Positions 1 through 5,647 of a stretch of DNA of 7,677 nt are shown piece by piece. Every line of letters starts with the position of its first letter. The stretch's first letter is position 1. A model generated the notes under the pieces. The model made no database searches and was not told where the DNA came from. It saw nothing but the letters and a program-made list of their open reading frames with translations. Source of the DNA: Bordetella parapertussis (GTDB lineage Bacteria > Pseudomonadota > Gammaproteobacteria > Burkholderiales > SG8-41); assembly GCA_945863085.1 (NCBI GenBank), contig CAMBCD010000124.1, positions 1-7,677 on the forward strand, read 5' to 3'. The position numbers and the translations under genes were made by a program.

Positions 1-106
1 CTGGGGAGGGGGAAGCCGCGCGGTACATGGTCTTTATTCGATCTGAACAAATGGCGGTTCTCAAACATTGACCGTGGTGGTTGATCATTAAATCCGGGAG
101 CTTGAA

Positions 107-1132
107 GTGGCCGAAGCTGTAGACGAGTTTGAATTTTTCCTGAACAAGCCGTGGTCCGATGGTTTCCCGGTGGTGACGCCGACCGAAGCCCGGGTGCAGG
201 CCATGCTGAAAGGAACGCGCCGCGACCCCGATGAGGTGATCGGCAGCATTCCGCCGGCGATGGAGAAGGCGACAGTCAGGACTGTCGCGATCCACGCGCT
301 GATGGCCGGATGCAAACCGGAGTATCTGTCCGTGGTGCTGGGCGGAATTTCCATGATGCTGCGGGAAGAATTCAACATGAATGGTGTCCAGGGCACCATG
401 CATGGCGTCGCTCCACTGATGATCGTCAACGGTCCTTATGCCCAGCAAATCGGCATTCACGGGGAAAACGGATGCTTTGGCCCCAGCTTCAGGGCCAATG
501 CCACCATCGGACGCGCCATCCGCCTGATGATGCTTAACCTTGGCGGCGGCATTGCCGGCATCGGGTCGGCCACCATTTTTTCCACTCCTTTGCGCTATAC
601 CGCCTGCATCACCGAGAACACCAGCCAGAGCCCCTGGGAGACCCTCGCGGTTTCAAAGGGGTATCTGGAGACCGACAACGTCATAACCTGCGCAATGGTG
701 GAAAGCCCGCGTTTGTGTTTTGACGACGTGAGCCAGGAACCGGACCGCCTGCTCAACGGCATCGCGGATTCCATGGTGGCCATGGGGTCCTGGAACATGC
801 ACGCGCGTTCCGACATGGTGGTCGCCATGGGACCCCAGCACGCCACCATCTGTGCGAAGGCCGGCATGAGCCGCGCCGACGTTCATGAGCGGCTGTGCAG
901 GATCGCCGGTCGCAAAGTCCGGGATCTCAAGAACGGCGGCAACTGGCGGCGGGAGCGGGCGCTGGGCTTTCCGATCAAGGTCAATCCGGATGACGATGAC
1001 TTTTTCATTCCGGCAATAAAGGAAGCCGATGACCTGCAGCTGATGGTTGCCGGCGGCTGGGGGCCGTGCACGGCGGTTTGCCACGGATGGAGTGGCGGCA
1101 GCAAGGCAGTCCACGGGAAATACGAAATTTAA
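107..1132 (+). CDS. Conserved protein of unknown function, partner of the UGSC selenoprotein
   Basis: This 341-residue protein is read from a GTG start preceded by GGGAG at 96-100 with a 6-base spacer, and it ends in TAA. I do not recognise a named enzyme family. It has no signal peptide and no clear membrane segment, so it is probably cytoplasmic. The central part is rich in Gly and Asn: an I-V-N-G-P stretch near residues 106-110, then G-E-N-G-C-F-G-P near 119-126, and F-R-A-N-A-T-I-G-R near 128-136. An E-N-T-S-Q-S-P-W-E segment lies near 170-178. The C-terminus carries G-G-W-G-P-C-x-x-x-C near 316-325. There are nine cysteines (69, 123, 167, 195, 204, 249, 264, 321, 325). I believe similar proteins accompany UGSC proteins in other bacteria, but that is recollection and not checked. 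The selenoprotein gene follows after 27 bases on the same strand, so the two are probably co-transcribed and may form one redox system (inference). Confidence 0.82.
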   Translation: MAEAVDEFEFFLNKPWSDGFPVVTPTEARVQAMLKGTRRDPDEVIGSIPPAMEKATVRTVAIHALMAGCKPEYLSVVLGGISMMLREEFNMNGVQGTMHGVAPLMIVNGPYAQQIGIHGENGCFGPSFRANATIGRAIRLMMLNLGGGIAGIGSATIFSTPLRYTACITENTSQSPWETLAVSKGYLETDNVITCAMVESPRLCFDDVSQEPDRLLNGIADSMVAMGSWNMHARSDMVVAMGPQHATICAKAGMSRADVHERLCRIAGRKVRDLKNGGNWRRERALGFPIKVNPDDDDFFIPAIKEADDLQLMVAGGWGPCTAVCHGWSGGSKAVHGKYEI

Positions 1133-1149
1133 GTTGAATGAATCACAAC

Positions 1150-1154
1150 GGAGG
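1150..1154 (+). promoter_or_regulatory. Ribosome binding site deciding the selenoprotein start
   Basis: GGAGG lies in front of two adjacent ATG codons at 1157 and 1160. The first ATG would have only a 2-base spacer, while the second has 5 bases, a normal distance. I therefore prefer ATG 1160, giving a protein that begins M-A-N-D-L-G-F. Using 1157 would add a single Met. Confidence 0.7.
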
Positions 1155-1159
1155 CAATG

Positions 1160-1690
1160 ATGGCGAATGACCTGGGATTTATTGATCCGACTGCCGGGGG
1201 CGGTAAAGCGCCCGTGGCTCTGGCCCCTCGGCCGATGGACCTGGCCGGGAAGGTGGTGGGTTTGCTGGACAACACCAAGGAACAGGGCACCCTGATTCTT
1301 GAGACCATCGGCAAGGCACTGCAGGAGAAATACGGCGTTGCAAAAGTCATCCTGCGCGCCAAGGAGCACTATTCCAAACCAGCGACCAATGCCCTGATCG
1401 ATGAAATGTCCAAAGAGGTGCAGGTGGCGATTGCCGCCGTCGGTGGATGAGGGTCCTGTACGTTGTGCAGTGTGCACGACACCATCGAATTCGAGAAGCG
1501 CGGGATACCGGCAACGGTTGTGATTACGCAGGCGTTCAAGAATGCTGCGGTATTCCAGTTCAAGGGCAAGGGCATGGAAGGGCACCCCTATATCGAGATG
1601 CCGCACCCGATCAGCAATCTGAAGCCCGGGGAAATGCAGGAACTGACGCTACGTTATGTTGACCAGCTGGTCAGGCAGATTACCGCTTGA
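1160..1690 (+). CDS. UGSC-family selenoprotein with in-frame UGA (selenocysteine) at 1448-1450
   Basis: Read from ATG 1160 to TGA 1688-1690, this is a 176-residue protein if the UGA at 1448-1450 is decoded as selenocysteine (residue 97). The frame is open on both sides of that UGA. The UGA falls exactly in G-G-U-G-S-C-T-L-C-S-V-H-D (residues 95-107), the signature of the UGSC family; as I recall, members were first noted as selenoproteins in the Sargasso Sea metagenome, and many relatives carry Cys instead. The N-terminal half has a Rossmann-like start, K-V-V-G-L-L-D-N near residues 31-38. The U-x-x-C arrangement (U97, C100) resembles thioredoxin-like redox centres, and C103 adds an overlapping C-x-x-C. 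The biochemical function of the family is not known to me. Expression would need SelA, SelB, SelC and SelD, none of which lies in this window. A candidate SECIS hairpin follows the UGA. The alternative, a nonsense-mutated Cys gene, is unlikely given the SECIS-like fold and the absence of any other defect. Confidence 0.92.
1446..1486 (+). promoter_or_regulatory. Candidate bacterial SECIS element
   Basis: The segment just after the UGA folds into an uninterrupted 8-bp stem: 1462-1469 (GUUGUGCA) pairs with 1473-1480 (UGCACGAC), including one U-G wobble. The apical loop is GUG at 1470-1472, with G as its first base, as expected for SelB recognition. Eleven bases separate the UGA from this upper stem, the same gap I recall for E. 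coli fdhF. A weaker lower helix is possible: 1452-1454 with 1481-1483, and 1446-1448 with 1484-1486. That would leave the 7 bases 1455-1461 bulged on the 5' side and place the UGA near the helix base. The hairpin lies inside the coding sequence, as bacterial SECIS elements do. The fold was worked out by hand, without energy calculation. Confidence 0.82.
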
Positions 1691-1731
1691 TGGACTGAAC
1701 TTGATCAACTGAACAATCCCTGCGACCGACA

Positions 1732-1751
1732 CACCCGGAATACAACGGGTG
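1732..1751. other. Small hairpin between convergent genes, possible weak terminator
   Basis: CACCCG at 1732-1737 pairs with CGGGTG at 1746-1751 across an 8-base loop, in the 90-base gap between the selenoprotein stop and the stop of the convergent MmgE/PrpD gene. Neither strand has a run of T after the stem, so it is not a classical intrinsic terminator. A role in stopping or stabilising the two converging transcripts is possible but weakly supported. Confidence 0.2.
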
Positions 1752-1780
1752 GTGCTGGCTGAGGATTGCGTCGGGTGACA

Positions 1781-3115
1781 TCAGGCCAGTGCGCCAGAGC
1801 GGGCGATCACGCCGGCATCCGCCAGATTTCCAAGATCCCAGCAAAGTTCGATCAGATTTTTCTGTCTGCCCTGGTCGAGAATGCCGTCAGTGAGATCGAC
1901 AAACTTGGCCTCGATGTCCCGGTCGCTCATCGGGTGTTCCAGTGACCCAACCGGATGTTTGACCATCCGATCGAGCTTTCGCCCATCCTTCAGTGTGATC
2001 ATCACGTGAGCCTGGGCCCAGCTCAAGGACTCATCAATCGTGGCGTGGACACGGCGGCGAAGACCGGCCACCACCGGATCATTCACGCATTCATCACTGA
2101 ACTGGATCTCGCCCCCCGCACCCTGGCATAACGCAGCGGCGGCCGCGTGATAGACGCTGAATTTGCCTTCAAGGCCGGTTCGGGGCTCGGTTTTTCCCGT
2201 GAGTTCAAGCACGATCTTTCCGACTTTGAGATCGATCCTGTCGACCATGTCCGGCGTCAGCCCGTATTCACTGCGCAGTTGCATGCAGCCATCAATTGCG
2301 CCGTGTACGACCAGTCCGCAGGCAAACGGCTTATACATGTTGCGCATCAGCTCGAACGATGGTCCCCATGGGGCAATGATCGGGGCGGCGTCGAATTTTG
2401 TGGACAGCACATGTCCGAAGCCCCGGGGTGCCTCGATGGCATGCTCAGAGCTGGTGAAACCGGTTGCTGCAAGAAATGCCGCATGCAGTCCGTTTTGCGC
2501 AGCACGGCCCGGATGGAGGCATTTGCACATGGAGCCGAACATTTCACGCAGCCCCGAGGCTTGCGTGGCCGCGATGCCCAGAGCCCATGCCATCCGCTGC
2601 TGATCAAGGCCAAGGATTTTGCCGGCCGCCGCTGCGGCACCGAGTACGCCGACCGTGCTGGTGATATGCCAGCCCACATCGTAATGATCCGGTACTACGG
2701 CAAGCCCGACTCTGCATTCGACTTCGACGCCGATCACGAAGGCGTGAATGACATCGGCACCACTGACGCCTTTCCACTCGGCCAGGGCGAGCAGTGCAGG
2801 CCAGACCGGTGCGCTGGGGTGTATCGCTTCGACATGGGTATCGTCGAAATCGAGCACATGCGAGCTGATGCCGTTCAGCAGCGCGGCGTTCAGGATATCC
2901 AGTTTTTCCGTCCGGCCCAGGATGCTGGCCTGATCGGGTCCCGCAAAAGGGCGCACCGCACCGAGCGCGTTCTCGACGGTCGGGTGTGATGCGCCGGCAA
3001 TGGAGCACCCGCATAAATTCAGCAGCGCGCGCGAAGCTTCGTGCCGGACATCCTTCGGGATGTCTTCATATCGCGAATGGACGACATACTGAGCCAGTGT
3101 TTTTGTAACTTCCAT
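1781..3115 (-). CDS. MmgE/PrpD family protein (2-methylcitrate dehydratase-like)
   Basis: This 444-residue protein has the full length usual for the MmgE/PrpD family, which includes 2-methylcitrate dehydratase, cis-aconitate decarboxylase and many uncharacterised catabolic proteins. Visible family hallmarks are the N-terminal all-helical domain, L-D-F-D-D-T-H at residues 88-94, G-W-H-x-T-S at 148-153, and K-x-L-H-P-G-R-A-A-Q-N-G at 198-209. No signal peptide is present, so it should be cytoplasmic. The ATG at 3115 is followed at once by typical family sequence, but only a poor ribosome binding site precedes it. No methylcitrate synthase (prpC) or methylisocitrate lyase (prpB) is nearby. A role in propionate catabolism is therefore not supported; a hydratase or isomerase acting on another dicarboxylic or tricarboxylic acid is more likely (inference). 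Bug-type binding proteins just upstream fit uptake of such an acid. It converges on the selenoprotein gene. Confidence 0.9.
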   Translation of the reverse strand: MEVTKTLAQYVVHSRYEDIPKDVRHEASRALLNLCGCSIAGASHPTVENALGAVRPFAGPDQASILGRTEKLDILNAALLNGISSHVLDFDDTHVEAIHPSAPVWPALLALAEWKGVSGADVIHAFVIGVEVECRVGLAVVPDHYDVGWHITSTVGVLGAAAAAGKILGLDQQRMAWALGIAATQASGLREMFGSMCKCLHPGRAAQNGLHAAFLAATGFTSSEHAIEAPRGFGHVLSTKFDAAPIIAPWGPSFELMRNMYKPFACGLVVHGAIDGCMQLRSEYGLTPDMVDRIDLKVGKIVLELTGKTEPRTGLEGKFSVYHAAAAALCQGAGGEIQFSDECVNDPVVAGLRRRVHATIDESLSWAQAHVMITLKDGRKLDRMVKHPVGSLEHPMSDRDIEAKFVDLTDGILDQGRQKNLIELCWDLGNLADAGVIARSGALA

Positions 3116-3347
3116 GGATGACTTGATTGTTTGTAAGTTGATGAGGTGGCAGAGCCCGATTTCAATGGGTAGATTTTCAGGCCCTTGCCGCGCTTGCAGT
3201 CCTTCAGCTTAGCCATAAAATCCGCCGCCGCGCGGGCCGCAGACAGGATGGGAGGAGCGGGGTGAAATCAAATGGGGCGGTGGTTATGGCTGTCCTATTC
3301 AGAGAGGCCGTGGTCCGCCCCCGGTTGTTCGGTTGGGTTCAAGCCGT
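3116..3347. other. Longest intergenic gap (232 bp)
   Basis: This gap lies between the start of the MmgE/PrpD gene and the stop of the upstream Bug gene, both on the minus strand. Near the Bug end it holds a candidate terminator hairpin (see 3264-3321). Its other half should contain the promoter of the MmgE/PrpD gene, but I find no convincing -35/-10 pair: a TTGAAA exists on the minus strand, without a good -10 at the right distance. A short minus-strand open frame starting near 3216 runs into the MmgE/PrpD gene in a different frame and has no recognisable family features, so I do not call it. Confidence 0.5.
3264..3321 (-). terminator. Candidate terminator after the first Bug gene
   Basis: Read on the minus strand, GGGGCGG (3321-3315) pairs with CCGCCCC (3280-3274). 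A second inner helix, ACGGC (3311-3307) with GCCAT (3290-3286), has one G-U pair. The stem is followed by the T-rich run ATTTGATTTC. It begins 26 bases after the stop of the solute-binding protein gene. The large loop and interrupted T run make it imperfect. Confidence 0.35.
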
Positions 3348-4358
3348 TTACTGCACGCTGATCTTCGCTTCGCGGATCACCCGCGCCCATTTCTCGATGT
3401 CGGCGCGCAGGTAATCGCTGAATTCAGCCGGGGTGTTGGTCACCGGTACCAGGCCTGACTTGGCGAGCATGGCTTTGACTTCGGGCGCGTGCATGAACTT
3501 CACTACTTCGGCATTGATGCGCTGGATGACTTCCGGCCGCACACCGGTCGGCGCGAACAGGCCGTACCAGGTGTTGATCACCAGCTCCGGCATGCCGGCC
3601 TCGGCGGTGGTCGGCACATTGGGCAGCGTGGGCACTCGCTCCGGCACCAGCACCGCCAGCCCGCGCAGCCGGCCGCTGTTGATGAAGGGAATGGTCGCGG
3701 GCACGGTCACCATCACCATTTCCGCTTCGCCGCCAAGGATGTGGGTCAGCGCGATGCTGGCACCCTTGTACGGCACGTGCACGATGTTGACCTTCGCCAG
3801 CGACTTGAACAGTTCGCCTGCGAGGTGGTTGGAAGAACCAACGCCGCCGGAGCCGAAACTCAGCTTGCCGGGGTGGGCGCGCGCGAGCCTGACCAGTTCG
3901 TTGATGTTTTTTGCCGGTACCGACGGGTGGATCACACACACATTGGGCACCGTCGACAGCAGCGAGATCGTGCTGAAGTCGCGCATGGTGTCGTAGTTGA
4001 GCTTTTTGTAGAGGCTGGGGCTGATCGCCAGCGACGGGCTGGTCAGCAGCAGGCTGTGGCCATCGGCCGGCGTCTTGGCTGCGAGTTCTGCGGCGAGGTT
4101 GCCGCCGGCGCCGGGCCGGAAATCGGCTACCACCGGCTGGCCGAGGGCGGCGCCGAGTTTGTCCGCAACCAGCAGCCCGAGGATCTGCGCGGCGCCGGTC
4201 GGGAAGGCCACGATCAGGCGGACATTGCGTTCGGGATATTTCTGCGCGGCGGCCGGTAATGAAAACGCCAAGGCCAGCAGGGCCAGAATCAGCGGGACGA
4301 GATGCGACAGGACCAGACGCGGCGGGACCGGACGCAGCGAAGCTCTTGAAGCCGTCAT
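3348..4358 (-). CDS. Bug-family (TctC-like) tripartite tricarboxylate transporter solute-binding protein, divergent
   Basis: This 336-residue periplasmic binding protein is read from ATG 4358, chosen because GGAGGAG lies 7 bases upstream and the protein then starts with a good export signal. Basic residues (R5, R9, R14) precede a hydrophobic stretch of about residues 15-35, ending L-P-A-A-A-Q, with cleavage near 38-39. Family features include the P-A-D-G-H near 97-101, G-S-G-G-V-G-S-S-N-H-L-A-G-E-L-F, V-H-V-P-Y-K-G and P-T-T-A-E-A-G-M-P. Bug proteins bind carboxylates and other small organic molecules for secondary TctAB transporters, but no tctA or tctB is present, so it is an orphan, as is common in Burkholderiales. 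The first ligand loop is unusual: it reads F-P-T-G-A-A-Q at 52-58, where the usual Gly-Gly-x-x-Asp pattern is missing. The ligand cannot be named. The companion Bug gene lies 145 bases upstream of its start codon. Confidence 0.92.
   Translation of the reverse strand: MTASRASLRPVPPRLVLSHLVPLILALLALAFSLPAAAQKYPERNVRLIVAFPTGAAQILGLLVADKLGAALGQPVVADFRPGAGGNLAAELAAKTPADGHSLLLTSPSLAISPSLYKKLNYDTMRDFSTISLLSTVPNVCVIHPSVPAKNINELVRLARAHPGKLSFGSGGVGSSNHLAGELFKSLAKVNIVHVPYKGASIALTHILGGEAEMVMVTVPATIPFINSGRLRGLAVLVPERVPTLPNVPTTAEAGMPELVINTWYGLFAPTGVRPEVIQRINAEVVKFMHAPEVKAMLAKSGLVPVTNTPAEFSDYLRADIEKWARVIREAKISVQ
4286..4345. repeat. Degenerate 15-bp tandem repeat inside the signal-peptide coding region
   Basis: Three to four imperfect 15-bp units stand head to tail: 4286-4300, 4301-4315 (starting GATGCGACAGG), 4316-4330 (starting GACGCGGCGGG) and 4331-4345. 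They share a GA[C/T]GC...GGACC pattern. On the coding (minus) strand they specify 5-residue units with repeated R/H-L-V or R-P-V endings, in the stretch from about residue 6 to residue 23 of the first Bug protein. The units keep the reading frame. Confidence 0.45.
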
Positions 4359-4393
4359 TGTGGTTCTCCTCCAACAGTGACAACAGGACAAAA

Positions 4394-4430
4394 TCAGGGG
4401 ACCGCCTTGGTTGTTATCGCGGCCCCCTGA
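4394..4430 (-). terminator. Hairpin between the two Bug genes, candidate terminator or attenuator
   Basis: Positions 4394-4405 and 4419-4430 form a 12-bp stem with a single A-C mismatch and a 13-base loop. Read on the minus strand, the stem ends ...CCCCTGA and is followed directly by TTTTG, a short T run. It lies between the stop of the upstream Bug gene (4504) and the start of the next one (4358). It may end the upstream transcript or limit read-through. The short T run keeps confidence moderate. Confidence 0.5.
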
Positions 4431-4503
4431 GCCTACACAGGCCTACATAAAAATATCAATAAAATCAAGCATTTATGTTATTCCGTTGGATTGCCGTATT
4501 AAT

Positions 4504-5478
4504 TTAATTGGTTTTGATGCCGGCTTTTTGCACGACCTCGGTGTATTTCGTGATCTCGCTTTTCAGTAGCTTGGTCAGTTCCTCAGGGCTGCTGACGATA
4601 GGGTCCAGTGCCTGCTGTTTGTAGAACTCGGCAACTTCTTTGGTGCCCAGCGCTTTTTTGATTTGCGAATGCAGCGTCGTCCCGACGATTTTGGGCGTGC
4701 CTGCCGGTAAAAATACGGCATACCACTGATCAGTCACGAATCCCGGATAAAAGGAGTTCATGGTCGGCAGGCTCGGGTTCCAGGCAGTGGGTTTTTCGGT
4801 GGTGACGGCCAGTGCGCGCAGGCGATTCGCATTGAGATGAATCAGCAGTGAGGTCGGCGTGTTGAACAACAGGTCGGTTTCACCGGTGGCGAGCGCCAAC
4901 GCCGACGGACCACCGCCCTTGTACTGGATGATGACGCTTTTTGCCTTGGTGAACTGCTTGAACATCTCGGCCGACAGATGGCTGGTGGTGCCCGCACCGT
5001 TGGCGCCGATGTTTAATCCGTCCGGCGCCCGGTTCGAAAGAGCCACGAGTTCCCTGACCGATTTCGCGGGAACGCTGGTATGCACGGCGAGTACCAGCGC
5101 GGTGTTGCTGACCCAGGTGACCGGGTCGAGATCCTTCAGCAGATCAAAACGCAGGCTGTTTTTCTGCAACACCGCGTTCAGCGAAATCGACGCCGTGGTC
5201 ATCAGCACCGTGTAACCGTCAGGTGCGGACTTGGTAACGGCCTCGGCGCCGATCAGACCGCCGTTACCGGTGCGGTTTTCAACGATGATGGTCTGGCCCA
5301 GGCCCTGGCGCAGCTTTTCGGCGATCAGGCGCCCCTGCAGATCGGTGCCGCCGCCTGTGGCAAAGGGCACGATCATGCGTACGGGTTTCTCGGGATATGC
5401 CGCTGTTGCGGCGCTGATGGTGCCGAAGACCAGTGCAGCCAATGCCAAACAACACTTGTGCGGATTTCTTTTGTTCAT
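4504..5478 (-). CDS. Bug-family (TctC-like) tripartite tricarboxylate transporter solute-binding protein
   Basis: This 324-residue periplasmic binding protein starts at ATG 5478, supported by GAGGAG five bases upstream; a longer reading to 5538 would bury the signal peptide. The signal peptide has N-terminal Lys/Arg (K3, R4, K8), a hydrophobic core of about residues 9-23, and an A-T-A end with cleavage near residue 26. The mature protein opens Y-P-E-K-P-V-R-M-I-V-P-F, a typical Bug start. It carries the canonical T-G-G-G-T-D loop at 41-46, E-N-R-T-G-N-G-G near 67-74, S-A-P-D-G-Y-T near 84-90, and G-A-G-T-T-S-H-L-S-A-E-M-F further on. It should bind a carboxylate or similar small molecule in the periplasm; the ligand is not predictable from sequence. 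It follows the enolase-superfamily gene on the same strand (169-base gap), so it may supply that enzyme's substrate (inference). No transporter membrane subunits are in the window. Confidence 0.93.
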   Translation of the reverse strand: MNKRNPHKCCLALAALVFGTISAATAAYPEKPVRMIVPFATGGGTDLQGRLIAEKLRQGLGQTIIVENRTGNGGLIGAEAVTKSAPDGYTVLMTTASISLNAVLQKNSLRFDLLKDLDPVTWVSNTALVLAVHTSVPAKSVRELVALSNRAPDGLNIGANGAGTTSHLSAEMFKQFTKAKSVIIQYKGGGPSALALATGETDLLFNTPTSLLIHLNANRLRALAVTTEKPTAWNPSLPTMNSFYPGFVTDQWYAVFLPAGTPKIVGTTLHSQIKKALGTKEVAEFYKQQALDPIVSSPEELTKLLKSEITKYTEVVQKAGIKTN

Positions 5479-5647
5479 GACTTCTCCTCGATTGATTTGA
5501 CGCACGATCCTGCAAAAAAATGAGGTCTGACGCCCCATAAGGTTTGCCGTGCTGGTGGAATAGTAGACCTTTTTCAGCAGGGATGTTTCAACTGGCCGGG
5601 TGCGGCACTGGATTTTGTTCCCGCCTGAAAATGAATCGAGGATTACT

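Noticed and set aside
68..93. TTGACC and TTAAAT upstream of the first gene as a promoter
   Set aside because: The spacing is only 14 bases, too short for a usual sigma-70 promoter. The true promoter may lie left of the window.
653..1606. Long minus-strand open frame (317 codons) antisense to the left-hand gene pair
   Set aside because: It lies opposite two genes with good ribosome binding sites and family-like sequence. Its own translation is low-complexity and His/Arg-rich with no recognisable domain, as expected of a shadow frame in GC-rich DNA.
1463..1690. Separate small gene starting at TTG 1463
   Set aside because: It has no ribosome binding site and lacks the U-G-S-C part of the motif. 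It is the second half of the selenoprotein read through the UGA.
1697..1715. Direct repeat ACTGAAC flanking the palindrome TTGATCAA
   Set aside because: Short, single occurrence, and not associated with an insertion or integration feature; probably chance.
1688..1762. A second read-through: the terminal TGA of the selenoprotein gene is followed by 23 open codons
   Set aside because: No SECIS-like hairpin lies at the right distance, and the translated extension has no family character, so this TGA is taken as the true stop.
2147..2989. Plus-strand open frame (280 codons) inside the MmgE/PrpD gene
   Set aside because: It is the antisense shadow of a clear MmgE/PrpD gene and shows no family features.
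5595..5606. GCCG/CGGC hairpin after the enolase-superfamily gene as a terminator
   Set aside because: Only 4 bp of stem and no T run follows on the minus strand.
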